Source of the DNA: Streptomyces blattellae
Lineage (GTDB): Bacteria; Actinomycetota; Actinomycetes; Streptomycetales; Streptomycetaceae
Length of the DNA: 64,000 bases
Direction: 5' to 3'
Assembly: GCF_009709555.1 (NCBI RefSeq)
Contig: NZ_WJBG01000130.1
Span: forward strand, 1 to 64,000
The notes under the pieces are model-generated. The model saw only the letters and a list, made by a program, of their open reading frames with translations, was not told the origin of the DNA and did no database searches. Shown here in pieces: positions 8,966 through 17,441 of the stretch (positions within the stretch are counted from its first letter, which is position 1; each line of letters starts with the position of its first letter). A program made the position numbers and the translations under genes.

Positions 8966-9067
8966 TGATACTGGCACGCCGGGCCGTGCTGGACAAGGGA
9001 GAGGCGCTAACCCACTAACGACTACCGGCACATCGCCGGTGGCCGTAACCACCAGCGCAGCCCTTGA

Positions 9068-11644
9068 TCACAACCGCGGGTCCACCGGCTCCGACTCCAG
9101 CGCCAGCACCCCGAACACGGCCTCGTGCACCCGCCACAGCGGCTCGCCCTCCGCCAGCCGGTCCAGGGCCTCCAGGCCCAGCGCGTACTCGCGGACGGCG
9201 AGCGAGCGCTTGTGGTTGAGGAAGCGGGAGCGGAGGCGGGCGAGGTTCTCCGGGCGGGTGTACTCGGGACCGTAGATGATCCGCAGGTACTCACGACCGC
9301 GGCACTTGATGCCGGGCTGCACCAGCCGACCCCCTTCGCTGCGTACGACCGCGCCCACCGGCTTGACCACCATGCCCTCGCCGCCGCGGCCCGTCATCTC
9401 CAGCCACCAGTCGACGCCCGCCCGCACCGACTCGGGGTCGCCGGTGTCGACGTACAGCCGACGGGTGGTCTGGAGCAGGCCGGTGCCGTCGTGTTCGACG
9501 AGGCGGTCGAGCAGGGTGAGCTGCTCGTCGTGCGGCAGGCCCGCGAGGCTGCGGCCCTGTACGGCGAGGATCTGGAAGGGGGCCAGGCGGACGCCGGCGA
9601 GGCCGTCCGTGGTCCAGCAGTAACGGCGGTACGACTCGGTGAACGCGGCGGCGTCCGCGGCCCGTTCGCGCTGCCGCGCCAGCAGTTCCGTCACCTCCAC
9701 GCCCCGCGCCGCCGCACCCTCCAGCGCGGCGAGCGCACCCGGGAACACCGCCCCGGACGCGGCTCCCACGGCCGCGTACTGCGACCGCAGCAGCCCGGAC
9801 GCCTTCAGCGACCATGGCATCAACTCGGCGTCGAGCAGCAGCCAGTCCGTCTCCAGCTCGTCCCAGAGGCCCGCCGCGCCGACCGCCGTCCGCAGCCGGT
9901 CGAGGATCTCCTCCGTGACCGATGCGTCGTCGAAGAACGGCCGTCCGGTACGGGTGTAGAGGGACCCCGTAGGCCCTCCCCCACTCTCGGCTGCGCTCGA
10001 GCGGGAGGTGCCCCCATCCCCGAACCGCTTCCGCGCCGCCTCCGCGTCCCGGCACACCAGCGCCACCGCGCGCGACCCCATGTGCTTCTCCTCGCACACG
10101 ACCCGCTCGACGCCGTCCTCCCGGTACTGCCCGAAGGCCTCGGCCGGGTGCTCCAGGTAGCCGTCGATGTGCGACGTGGCCGTCGGTGCCATGGTCGGCG
10201 GCAGGTACGGCAGCAGCCGCGGGTCGACGGCGAAGCGGCTCATGACCTCCAGGGCCGCGGCCGCGTTCTCCTCGCGGACCGCGATACGGCCCTGGTGCCG
10301 GGTCTCGACCACCCTGCGCCCGTGCACGTCGGCCAGGTCCAGCGGCCGCCCGTCGTGCCCGCCGGGCGCCTCGGTCCGCAACGGCTTGACCGGCTCGTAC
10401 CAGACCCGCTCGGCCGGTACGTCGACCAGTTCCCGCTCCGGCCAGCGCAGCGCGGTCAGCTTGCCGCCGAAGACGGCGCCGGTGTCGAGGCAGATGGTGT
10501 TGTTGAGCCAGGTGGCCTCCGGGACCGGCGTGTGGCCGTACACCACCGCGGCCCGGCCCCGGTACTCCTCCGCCCACGGGTAGCGCACCGGCAGCCCGAA
10601 CTCGTCCGTCTCGCCGGTGGTGTCGCCGTACAGCGCGTGCGAGCGCACCCGTCCGGAGGTACGGCCGTGGTACTTCTCGGGCAGTCCGGCGTGGCAGACG
10701 ACCAGCCGGCCGCCGTCGAGGACGTAGTGGCTGACGAGCCCGTCGATGAACTCCCTCACCTGGGTGCGGAACTCCTCGGTCTCCCCCGCCATCTGCTCGA
10801 TCGTCTCGGCCAGGCCGTGGGTGTGCTGGACCCTGCGGCCCTTGAGGTGACGGCCGTACTTGTTCTCGTGGTTGCCCGGCACGCACAGTGCGTTCCCGGA
10901 GCCGGCCATCGACATCACGCGGCGCAGCACACCCGGGCTGTCCGGGCCGCGGTCGACGAGGTCGCCGACGAAGACAGCCGTACGGCCGTCGGGGTGGACG
11001 CCGTCGACGTACCCCAGCTTGCCGAGCAGGGACTCCAGTTCGGATGCGCAGCCGTGGATGTCGCCGATGATGTCGAAGGGGCCGGTGAGGTGGGCCAGGT
11101 CGTTGAACCGCTTCTCGGTGAGGACCGAGGCACCCTCGATCTCCTCGACGCCCCTGAGGATGTGCACCTTGCGGAAGCCCTCGCGCTCCAAGTGCCGCAG
11201 TGAACGGCGCAGTTCGCGGGTGTGGCGCTGGATGACCCGGCGCGGCATGTCGGCGCGGTCGCTGCGGGCGGCGTTCCGCTCGGCGCAGACCTCCTCGGGC
11301 ACGTCGAGCACGATGGCTGTCGGCAGCACGTCGTACTGCCGGGCCAGCTCGACCAGTTGGCGCCGGGCGTCCGACTGCACGCTGGTCGCGTCGACGACCG
11401 TACGACGGCCTGCCGCGAGGCGCTTGCCCGCGATGTAGTGCAGGACGTCGAAGGCGTCGCGGGTGGCGGACTGGTCGTTCTCGTCGTCGGAGACCAGGCC
11501 GCGGCAGAAGTCGGAGGAGATGACCTCGGTCGGCTTGAAGTGACGGCGGGCGAAGGTGGACTTGCCGGAGCCGGAGGCGCCGATCAGCACCACGAGGGAG
11601 AGGTCGGTGACGGACAGGGTGCGCCCGGTGCGGGTCTCGGTCAT
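9068..11644 (-). CDS. pnkp: Polynucleotide kinase-phosphatase-ligase (bacterial Pnkp)
   Basis: An 858-residue, three-module RNA-repair enzyme. Residues about 15-170 are a 5'-OH polynucleotide kinase with P-loop GASGSGKSTFARRH. Residues about 185-400 are a metallophosphoesterase (IGDIHGC, GDLVDRGPDS, GNHENKYG, GHTPVPEA) that removes 2',3'-cyclic phosphate. The C-terminal part is a ligase/adenylyltransferase-like domain with the lysine motif EEKHMGSRA. Pnkp works with Hen1, encoded just upstream with an ATGA overlap, to heal and seal RNAs cut by ribotoxins. Oddity: between RKRFGDG and LYTRTGRPFF there are about 16 extra residues rich in Gly and Ser, encoded by an interspersed repeat. They lie in a loop just after the nucleotide-binding motif; whether ligation still works is unknown. 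Confidence 0.95.
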   Translation of the reverse strand: MTETRTGRTLSVTDLSLVVLIGASGSGKSTFARRHFKPTEVISSDFCRGLVSDDENDQSATRDAFDVLHYIAGKRLAAGRRTVVDATSVQSDARRQLVELARQYDVLPTAIVLDVPEEVCAERNAARSDRADMPRRVIQRHTRELRRSLRHLEREGFRKVHILRGVEEIEGASVLTEKRFNDLAHLTGPFDIIGDIHGCASELESLLGKLGYVDGVHPDGRTAVFVGDLVDRGPDSPGVLRRVMSMAGSGNALCVPGNHENKYGRHLKGRRVQHTHGLAETIEQMAGETEEFRTQVREFIDGLVSHYVLDGGRLVVCHAGLPEKYHGRTSGRVRSHALYGDTTGETDEFGLPVRYPWAEEYRGRAAVVYGHTPVPEATWLNNTICLDTGAVFGGKLTALRWPERELVDVPAERVWYEPVKPLRTEAPGGHDGRPLDLADVHGRRVVETRHQGRIAVREENAAAALEVMSRFAVDPRLLPYLPPTMAPTATSHIDGYLEHPAEAFGQYREDGVERVVCEEKHMGSRAVALVCRDAEAARKRFGDGGTSRSSAAESGGGPTGSLYTRTGRPFFDDASVTEEILDRLRTAVGAAGLWDELETDWLLLDAELMPWSLKASGLLRSQYAAVGAASGAVFPGALAALEGAAARGVEVTELLARQRERAADAAAFTESYRRYCWTTDGLAGVRLAPFQILAVQGRSLAGLPHDEQLTLLDRLVEHDGTGLLQTTRRLYVDTGDPESVRAGVDWWLEMTGRGGEGMVVKPVGAVVRSEGGRLVQPGIKCRGREYLRIIYGPEYTRPENLARLRSRFLNHKRSLAVREYALGLEALDRLAEGEPLWRVHEAVFGVLALESEPVDPRL
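9968..10020. repeat. Interspersed repeat inserted in frame in pnkp
   Basis: The plus strand reads CTCCCCCACTCTCGGCTGCG, CTCGAGCGGGAGGTGCCCCC and flanks. I recognise this as a repeat usually found between Streptomyces genes. It contains the perfect 10-bp palindrome CGCTCGAGCG. Here it is translated as roughly GGTSRSSAAESGGGPT without breaking the frame. Confidence 0.65.
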
Positions 11645-13125
11645 GCGGCCGTCGCCTCCTTCACGGTCCTCATGCTGAATACGGCCATCTGGGTGGGCGG
11701 ACCCACCTCGGGGTCATCGGGTCCCACGGGTACGAACTCCACGTCGTAGCCGTACCGTTCGGCGACGGCGCAGGCCCAGGTCCCGAACTCCTCCCGCGTC
11801 CACTCGAAGCGGTGGTCGCCGTGCCGGACGTGGCCGGCCGGGAGGGACTCCCAGCGGACGTTGTACTCGACGTTCGGGGTGGTCACGAGGACCGTCCGGG
11901 GGCGGGCCGAGCCGAACACCGCGTACTCCAGGGCGGGCAGCCGAGGCAGGTCGAGGTGCTCGATGACCTCGCAGAGCACGGCGGCGTCGTAGCCCTTGAG
12001 GCGGTTGTCGGTGTAGGCGAGCGAGCCCTGGAAGAGCTTGACGCGCGAGGCCTGGCGCTCGCCCATGCGGTCCAGCTTGAGCCGCCGGGAGGCGATGGTG
12101 AGCGCCCGCATGGACACATCGACGCCCACGATCTCGGTGAACCGCGGGTCCTTGAGCAGCGCCTGCACCAACTGGCCCTGTCCGCAGCCGAGATCGAGGA
12201 CACGGGCGGCTCCGGACGTGCCGAGGGCCGCGATGACGGCGTCCCGTCGCTGCACGGCCAGCGGGGCCGGCCGCTCCTTCGTCTCGGTCTCAGCCTCCAC
12301 CGCGTTGTCGATCTCCTCCACCGCGTTGTCGATCTCCTCCACCGCGGTGTCGTCCGCCTCCGCCAGCCGCACCAGCTCCAGCCGCTCGATCGCCTGCCGG
12401 GTCAGAGACCAGCGCCGCGACAGATACCGGCTGGTGATCAGCTTCTGCTCCGGGTGCGCGGGCAGCCAGCCCTCACCGGCCCGCAGCAGCTTGTCGACCT
12501 CGTCGGAGGACACCCAGTAGTGCTTGGCATCGTCGAGGACGGGCAGCAGGACGTACAGGTGGCGCAGCGCCTCGGCGAGCGTGCGCCCGGAGGACTCCAG
12601 CACGAGACGGACGTACCGCGAGTCACCCCATTCCGGGAACTCTGCGTCCAGCGCCACCGGTTCGACGGTGACCGTCCACCCCAGCGGCTCGAAGAGACGT
12701 CGTACCAGCTCCGGGCCGCCGCGGGCCGGCAGCACGGGCACCTCGATGCGCAACGGGCGTGGCTGCCCGGGGAGTTCGGGCCGTGCGGTGCAGGTGCCCT
12801 TCATCGCGCTGGAGAACACGCTGCTCAGCGCCACGGCGAGCAGTGAGGAGGCGGCGTACGGGCGGTCGTTCACATACTGCGCGAGCGTCGCGTCGGGTGC
12901 TCCGCCCCGCCCCTTGCCCTTGCCGCGCCGGGCCAGCGCCACCGCGTCGACCTCCAGCAACAGCGCCGCCGTGCAGCGCTCGGCGTCCGCCTCGGGATAG
13001 AGGACGTGCGCCGTGCCGTGGGACGTGGAAAACGCCTGCGCGTTCCCGGGATGCTTGTGCAGCAGGAAGCCGAGGTCGGTGGCGGGGCGTTCTGGGGTGC
13101 CGGTGGTACTGATCGTCAGGAACAC
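11641..13125 (-). CDS. hen1: 3'-terminal RNA ribose 2'-O-methyltransferase (bacterial Hen1)
   Basis: A 494-residue partner of Pnkp. It methylates the 2'-OH at the broken 3' end so that the repaired RNA resists being cut again. The N-terminal half (MFLTISTTGTPERPATDLGF to about residue 240) is the Hen1-specific domain that stimulates Pnkp ligation. The C-terminal half is a SAM methyltransferase with VLDLGCGQGQLV near residue 300 and the metal-binding EVIEHLDLPR near 385, then TTPNVEYN. The two parts are joined by an acidic linker with a tandem 7-residue repeat (VEEIDNA twice). The GTG start at 13125 has GAGG nine bases upstream. Its stop overlaps the Pnkp ATG (ATGA), so the two are translationally coupled. 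Confidence 0.95.
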   Translation of the reverse strand: MFLTISTTGTPERPATDLGFLLHKHPGNAQAFSTSHGTAHVLYPEADAERCTAALLLEVDAVALARRGKGKGRGGAPDATLAQYVNDRPYAASSLLAVALSSVFSSAMKGTCTARPELPGQPRPLRIEVPVLPARGGPELVRRLFEPLGWTVTVEPVALDAEFPEWGDSRYVRLVLESSGRTLAEALRHLYVLLPVLDDAKHYWVSSDEVDKLLRAGEGWLPAHPEQKLITSRYLSRRWSLTRQAIERLELVRLAEADDTAVEEIDNAVEEIDNAVEAETETKERPAPLAVQRRDAVIAALGTSGAARVLDLGCGQGQLVQALLKDPRFTEIVGVDVSMRALTIASRRLKLDRMGERQASRVKLFQGSLAYTDNRLKGYDAAVLCEVIEHLDLPRLPALEYAVFGSARPRTVLVTTPNVEYNVRWESLPAGHVRHGDHRFEWTREEFGTWACAVAERYGYDVEFVPVGPDDPEVGPPTQMAVFSMRTVKEATAA

Positions 13126-13234
13126 GGTGGGTAACCTCGAAGGGCCGTCTGAACTGGGGATACTTCGTCTCAGCGCGCCCCCACAACGTACCGCGGACGC
13201 CCCCGGGAACCCTCAGGGTTTTCCAGCGGAGCCT

Positions 13235-13711
13235 TCACCCCGCCTCCCTCTCGGGTAAGGCCTGCCCCAAGTCCCGGTCCGTCAGCCGTCGCAGCATCTC
13301 CAGCACGCGGTCGCGGGACTCGTCGGCCGCGTCGATCGCCTCCATGCACTGCCAGTACGTGGATTCGTCGTCCGCGGAGGAGGCGATGCCGACGAGGGCG
13401 ATGCCCACCTCGCCGAGGAGACTGCCGAGGTACATCAGGGCCTGCCGGGCGTCGCCCAGTTCGGTGAGCTGGGCGGCGCGCAGGTCCTTGTCAGGGACGT
13501 CGGGGCGGTCCAGGACGCCGCATCCTCTGCCCGCGAGTTCGGTCAACCCCAGTGCCTCACCCCGCAGTTCGGGTGGGCCGGAGACGGCGAGGCGGCTGCC
13601 TATCGCCTGGGCGAGGGCCTGGGCCTGCCACGCTTCCGCCATGGTCTGTGGCGCCTCGCCGCTCCCCGCGATCTCGCGCCTGCTCGCCACGATGAGCCGC
13701 ACCGCGTCCAT
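13235..13711 (-). CDS. Conserved actinobacterial hypothetical protein (DUF6099-like)
   Basis: A 158-residue, mostly alpha-helical soluble protein without signal peptide or membrane segment. The conserved-looking core is MDAVRLIVASRREIAG at the start and QAQALAQAIGSRLAVSG near residue 35. I associate this with small Streptomyces proteins grouped as DUF6099, but the match is from memory of the pattern only. The ATG at 13711 is chosen because sequence upstream is arginine-rich and looks untranslated. No function can be proposed. It is a single gene between the RNA-repair cassette and the MazG/ATPase pair. Confidence 0.7.
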   Translation of the reverse strand: MDAVRLIVASRREIAGSGEAPQTMAEAWQAQALAQAIGSRLAVSGPPELRGEALGLTELAGRGCGVLDRPDVPDKDLRAAQLTELGDARQALMYLGSLLGEVGIALVGIASSADDESTYWQCMEAIDAADESRDRVLEMLRRLTDRDLGQALPEREAG

Positions 13712-13880
13712 GCGCTGCCCCCGTCCGTCCCGACGCGCTCGTCGCGCGTTCACCCGAACTCCGGTGTCCACTACCCAGAGTGAGGGTGGACGGGACGAAA
13801 AGCCAGAGGAAGACGGAAATCTTCGGACAACAAATCGGAATCGGGCGGGATTTTGACTACGTAGAGTGAAAATGGAGCGG

Positions 13881-14240
13881 TCAAGTCCCTCCGGTATCCT
13901 CGTCGCTCCGCTCCCCCGTCACCGGAAATCTCCGCTCGTTCCGGTCGATCTTCGCCTCCAGCGCGGCCAGCGGGTCGATACCGAGGACCTCGCAGAGCTG
14001 AAGCAGATAGGCGAGCACATCGGCGACCTCGTCGGTGACACGGTGCGCGGTGCCGGGGTCGTCCATGACGCGGGCCGACTCGTCGGGCGTCAGCCACTGG
14101 AAGATCTCGACGAGTTCGGCGGCCTCCACGCTGAGCGCGGCGACGAGGTTCTTGGGAGTGTGGTACGGCTGCCAGTTCCGCGCGGCGGCGAACTCGGCCA
14201 GCCTGTGCTGCAGTTTCGCCAGGTCCAGGTCGTCAGTCAC
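13881..14240 (-). CDS. MazG-like nucleotide pyrophosphohydrolase
   Basis: A 119-residue all-alpha NTP pyrophosphatase (dCTP-pyrophosphatase/RS21-C6-like). It hydrolyses (d)NTPs to monophosphates for pool cleaning. The metal-binding EXXE motif is seen in EAAELVEIFQWL near residue 38, and the second motif in VTDEVADVLAYLLQL near residue 70, then IDPLAALEAKIDRNERRFP. The GTG at 14240 overlaps the stop of the upstream AAA ATPase (GTGA). The coupling may reflect a joint role or only a compact operon. Confidence 0.9.
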   Translation of the reverse strand: MTDDLDLAKLQHRLAEFAAARNWQPYHTPKNLVAALSVEAAELVEIFQWLTPDESARVMDDPGTAHRVTDEVADVLAYLLQLCEVLGIDPLAALEAKIDRNERRFPVTGERSDEDTGGT

Positions 14241-15502
14241 GCGTCAAGGTGTACCACCGTGACGCCGTCCGCCCCCGTCGCCCAGGAGGCGTCGCTCACC
14301 GCGCCGACGAGGCGGATGTGCCCGCGTTCGCACATCCGCGCCGCCAGCCGCAGCAGCCCCGCGCGCTGCCGCGGGTCCAGGGCGTGATCGAGTCCGTCGG
14401 CGAGGACGGTGAGCGTCTGCATCGCCGCGGGCACCTCTCCGGCCGGGTCGACCTCCAGGACGCCGGGCCCGGTGAGCAGGACCAGCGTCAGGGCGAGGTG
14501 CCTCAACTCGCCGTCGCCGAGCCGTTCGAGGGCGGTGCGCAGGCCGTCGCCCCGGTCGAGTACGGCGCGGACCGTGCCGTCGCCGACGGGTTCGGCGAGG
14601 ACGTCCGCGACGGGTCCGGCGCATCCGGCGCGCACCGCCACGACGAGTTGCGCGTGCCGCCGGCCGCACTCGGTGCGGGTGCGCCACAGGACGTCGGCGA
14701 GGTTGTCGCAGCCGCGGAGGAGCCGGCCGGAGCCGAGCGGCACGGGCAGGCGCATACGGTCGGGCCGCGGGTCGCAGGCGAAGACGGAGCGCAGGGCGAC
14801 GACCATCTGCTCGGCGGCGGCGAGGACGCGGCGCTGCCCGTCCGTCTTCCCGGCCACGCGCAGCGGCAGCAGCGCGGTGCCGAGCCGGTCGTCCGGCAGC
14901 GGGGCGCGGGTGACGGGCGCCGATCCGGCGGTGTGCCAGGCGGCCTGTACGGCACGGCGTCCGGGGTCGCGCAGGGCGGTCTCCAGCAGGACGAGCCCCT
15001 CGGCGCTCAACCGCTCGCCGACGATGCGCAGTTCGGGCTCGGCCTGGACGGCGACGTCGAGCCGGACCGGGCCCTCGGGTCCGTCGGCCGTGCAGCCGAT
15101 GCGGAAGCCGCGGCGGTGCTGTGCGTCGGGCCGGGCGCGCTCGGGCACGCAGGTGACCGGATCGGGGAACACCTCACCGAGTTCGGCCCCTCCGCCGAGC
15201 CGCGCGAGTGCCTCGTACGCCCTGAGCGCGCTCGTCTTCCCGCAGCCGCTGCGACCGGCGAACAGGGTGAGCGGCCCGAGCGGAAACCCGGCCCGCCGGT
15301 GCCCGGCGAACGCCGACAGCCGTAACTCGGTGAGACAGGGCCGGTCGGGCCGGTTCCCGGCGGTCGCGGGCGCGCAAGGGGTCGGGGACGAGGGGGACTC
15401 CGAAGATTTGGGAGTCCCCGGTGACGCGGACGACGCGGGCGATGGGGACGCGGACGAGGCGGATGACGCGGATGACGCGGATGACGCGGATGACGCGGGC
15501 AT
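14237..15502 (-). CDS. AAA-family ATPase (SMC/RecF-like, DUF2813 type)
   Basis: A 421-residue single-chain ATPase. After a low-complexity Ser/Ala/Pro N-terminus (residues 1-50, from a 9-bp tandem repeat), the RecF-like start CLTELRLSAFAGHRRAGFP leads to the P-loop LFAGRSGCGKTSALRAYEAL near residue 80 and to a late LGDGELRHLALTLVLL signature/Walker B region near residue 325. No long coiled coil or nuclease domain is seen. Such ABC-type ATPases are often annotated as hypothetical. Its stop overlaps the MazG start. A role in DNA repair or defence is possible but not shown. Confidence 0.8.
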   Translation of the reverse strand: MPASSASSASSASSASSASPSPASSASPGTPKSSESPSSPTPCAPATAGNRPDRPCLTELRLSAFAGHRRAGFPLGPLTLFAGRSGCGKTSALRAYEALARLGGGAELGEVFPDPVTCVPERARPDAQHRRGFRIGCTADGPEGPVRLDVAVQAEPELRIVGERLSAEGLVLLETALRDPGRRAVQAAWHTAGSAPVTRAPLPDDRLGTALLPLRVAGKTDGQRRVLAAAEQMVVALRSVFACDPRPDRMRLPVPLGSGRLLRGCDNLADVLWRTRTECGRRHAQLVVAVRAGCAGPVADVLAEPVGDGTVRAVLDRGDGLRTALERLGDGELRHLALTLVLLTGPGVLEVDPAGEVPAAMQTLTVLADGLDHALDPRQRAGLLRLAARMCERGHIRLVGAVSDASWATGADGVTVVHLDA

Positions 15503-15600
15503 ATCCGGACCGTAGGACTCCGTCCGGCAGCCGAACCGTTACGCCCGGCTCGGCTTCCTACGATCGGGGGACCGGCGCGGCCACAGGGACCGCCGCGGCC

Positions 15601-15984
15601 TCAGGGGCCGGCCACGCCTTCCATCAGCCCGCTCACCTCGGTGCCCGGCGGTGTCAGCAGGAACACATTGCGGTCGACGCGGTGCATCCCGCTCGCCAGG
15701 CCGAAGACCACGCCGGTGCTGAAGTCCAGGACGCGCTTGGCGACTTCGGTCTCCGCGCCGGTCAGGTCGAGCAGCACCGGGACGCCCGCCATCAGCGTCT
15801 CCGCGACCTCGCGGGCGTCGCCGAAGACACTGACCCGGAGGACGACGAACCGGCGGCGCGGTTCGGTGTGCGCGTCCGGCAGCGCACGGTGGTCCACCGC
15901 GGACGGCCAGGCGTCCCTGCCCCGCAGCGGTACGACCTGGGCGAGCCCCTCCCACTGTTCATCGGTGACGTCGTGACCGTTCAC
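15601..15984 (-). CDS. SepF-like protein (cell division family)
   Basis: A 127-residue protein with the SepF fold. The hallmark is RFVVLRVSVFGDAREVAETLMAG followed by PVLLDLTGAETEVAKRVLDFSTGVVFG and the C-terminal VDRNVFLLTPPGTEV (all read in parts). SepF anchors FtsZ to the membrane; Streptomyces carry extra SepF-like proteins (SflA/SflB) beside the dcw-cluster SepF. This copy is not in a dcw cluster and lacks a clear N-terminal membrane-binding amphipathic helix from the GTG at 15984. A longer reading (MAWRKNWPVQALKAS) exists upstream and could supply one. I prefer the GTG because GGGGGAAG precedes it. Confidence 0.75.
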   Translation of the reverse strand: MNGHDVTDEQWEGLAQVVPLRGRDAWPSAVDHRALPDAHTEPRRRFVVLRVSVFGDAREVAETLMAGVPVLLDLTGAETEVAKRVLDFSTGVVFGLASGMHRVDRNVFLLTPPGTEVSGLMEGVAGP

Positions 15985-16160
15985 CGGCTTCCCCCCGAAC
16001 TGACTCGCCTTCAATGCCTGCACCGGCCAATTCTTACGCCACGCCACCCGTTCGGCCCAACCGCGACACGGCCCGCGCCCGGCACATGACGAGCGTCACC
16101 CTTGCTCGAATCCTGCCGGTTCGCCACCTTCTCGCCGTGCTCGCGCGCACTTCATGTGCT

Positions 16161-16215
16161 TGGGGGAGCGGCCAGCCGCAACGAACCCGCAGCCGACGCA
16201 CCGGCCCCCAGCGGA
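16161..16215. repeat. Second copy of the interspersed repeat, between sepF-like and yceI
   Basis: The plus strand carries GCGGCCAGCCGCAACGAACC followed by CGCAGCCGACGCACC. The 16-mer AACGAACCCGCAGCCG at 16180-16195 is identical to the one in the monooxygenase 5' region (3334-3349, opposite strand). Flanking CTTGGGGG and CCCCCAG can pair into a loose hairpin. Confidence 0.6.
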
Positions 16216-16219
16216 GCGC

Positions 16220-16732
16220 TTACGCGGCGCGGACGAAGCGGAGCGTGGCGGAGACGGTGGCGAGACCGCGGATCATGCCCAGTTGGTTCCAGGTCATGCC
16301 GAACTGCCCCCGGTCTATGGAGAATTCCGCGTCCAGGGTGAGCGAATCCGCGTCCGAGCCGATCAGGCGCGCGGTGAAGGAAAGGGGCCGGCTGACGCCG
16401 CGCACGGTCAACTGACCGACGACGTGGACCTTGTCGCCGTCGCGGAGTTCGGCGCTGCGGACCGCCAAGGTGATCTCGGGGTGGTGGTCGGCGTCGAAGA
16501 AGTGGGCGGATCGCAGGTGGGTGTCGCGCCTGGCGTGGCCGGTGTCCAGGGAGGCGGCGCCCAGGGTGACGGTGCCGACGGCGGACCCGTCGGGGCGCAC
16601 CTCACCCTGACCGGTGACGGCACCGAAGGTGCCCTTCACGGTGACCATGCCCCACATCGTCTTGTGCTGGAGGGCGACGCTGGATGCGGTGGTGTCCAGT
16701 GGCCACAGTCCGGTTTCCACGGCGACGGTCAT
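16220..16732 (-). CDS. YceI-family protein
   Basis: A 170-residue beta-barrel lipocalin-like protein of the YceI family, which binds polyisoprenoids or amphiphilic lipids. Typical pieces are GLWPLDTTASSVALQHKTMWG at the start (read in parts), VTLGAASLDTGHARRDTHLRS near residue 65, and the late LTVRGVSRPLSFTA near 115. There is no signal peptide, so it is likely cytoplasmic like many actinobacterial members. The ATG at 16732 has GGGAG five bases upstream. It is divergent from a MarR gene 142 bp away with shared inverted repeats, which suggests MarR control in response to a lipid-like or oxidative signal. Confidence 0.9.
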   Translation of the reverse strand: MTVAVETGLWPLDTTASSVALQHKTMWGMVTVKGTFGAVTGQGEVRPDGSAVGTVTLGAASLDTGHARRDTHLRSAHFFDADHHPEITLAVRSAELRDGDKVHVVGQLTVRGVSRPLSFTARLIGSDADSLTLDAEFSIDRGQFGMTWNQLGMIRGLATVSATLRFVRAA

Positions 16733-16757
16733 GATCGCTCCCTGCTTCCCTGACATA

Positions 16758-16860
16758 TTCCTGATGCTTTGGCATATTCCTGGTGCTTCAAATTTGGATG
16801 ACCTCACGCTAACCGACTATCCAAATCTGAACAAGTGGCTGGTCCAAAAATGGACAACCG
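16758..16860. promoter_or_regulatory. Candidate operators in the yceI/marR divergent promoter region
   Basis: An inverted repeat TTTGGAT...ATCCAAA spans roughly 16795-16827. A second, GTCCAAAAATGGAC (5-bp arms), lies at about 16842-16855, close to the MarR start. A 16-bp direct repeat (CATATTCCTGATGCTT and CATATTCCTGGTGCTT) lies nearer yceI. All share the TCCAAA theme on the MarR side, as expected for a MarR autoregulatory region. Confidence 0.5.
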
Positions 16861-16874
16861 GTACACTCGAATCC

Positions 16875-17378
16875 ATGGCCGACTCCGACGCACACCCCGG
16901 CGACCTGCCCGAATGCCCCGCTGCGCAGGGTGGCGGACTGCTGCCCGCGGAGCTGCGTGCCTGGATGGTGCTGCTGGCTGCGACGGGGGCCGTCGAGCAG
17001 CGGCTGCGGACCGTGGTCAAGGAGAGCCTGGACGTCTCCCACGACGAGTTCCTGGTCCTGTGCCTGCTGGCCGAGCAGCCTGAGACGGGTCTGCGCATGA
17101 CCCGGATCGCCGAACTCCTGGGCCGACCCAAAACCCGGCTGACCTACCAGATCGCCTGCCTCCAGCACGCGGGCCTGGTCTCCCGCAGCTCGGTCTGCGG
17201 CGACCGGCGGGGCATCGAGGTAGCCCTCACGGAGAAGGCCCGCCGCCTGCTGTCGGAGGCCTCCGGCGCCCTCGCCGAAACGGTCAAGGAGGCTCTCGCC
17301 CAGTTCATGGGGGCCGCCCAGCGGGAGGCGATGTGCGGACTGGTACCCGACCTGGTCGAGGAGCCGAAGGGGCGCTGA
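16875..17378 (+). CDS. MarR-family transcriptional regulator
   Basis: A 167-residue winged-helix regulator. The recognition region is seen in LRMTRIAELLGRPKTRLTYQIACLQHAGLVSRSS (read in parts, residues about 75-110), with the wing at GDRRGIEVALTEKARRLL. Terminal helices form the dimer interface. The ATG at 16875 is chosen because the upstream in-frame extension crosses the operator-like sequences. It is divergent from yceI and probably represses both genes through the inverted repeats between them. The ligand is unknown. Confidence 0.9.
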   Translation: MADSDAHPGDLPECPAAQGGGLLPAELRAWMVLLAATGAVEQRLRTVVKESLDVSHDEFLVLCLLAEQPETGLRMTRIAELLGRPKTRLTYQIACLQHAGLVSRSSVCGDRRGIEVALTEKARRLLSEASGALAETVKEALAQFMGAAQREAMCGLVPDLVEEPKGR

Positions 17379-17441
17379 CCTCCTGGTTGTCCCGCTGAGC
17401 CCGGGGTACCCGGCTGCCGACCGCAGTCGAAGGAGCGCTCC

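Noticed and set aside
9125-11203. 692-codon open frame on the plus strand
   Set aside because: Antisense shadow of pnkp, whose motifs are unambiguous on the minus strand.
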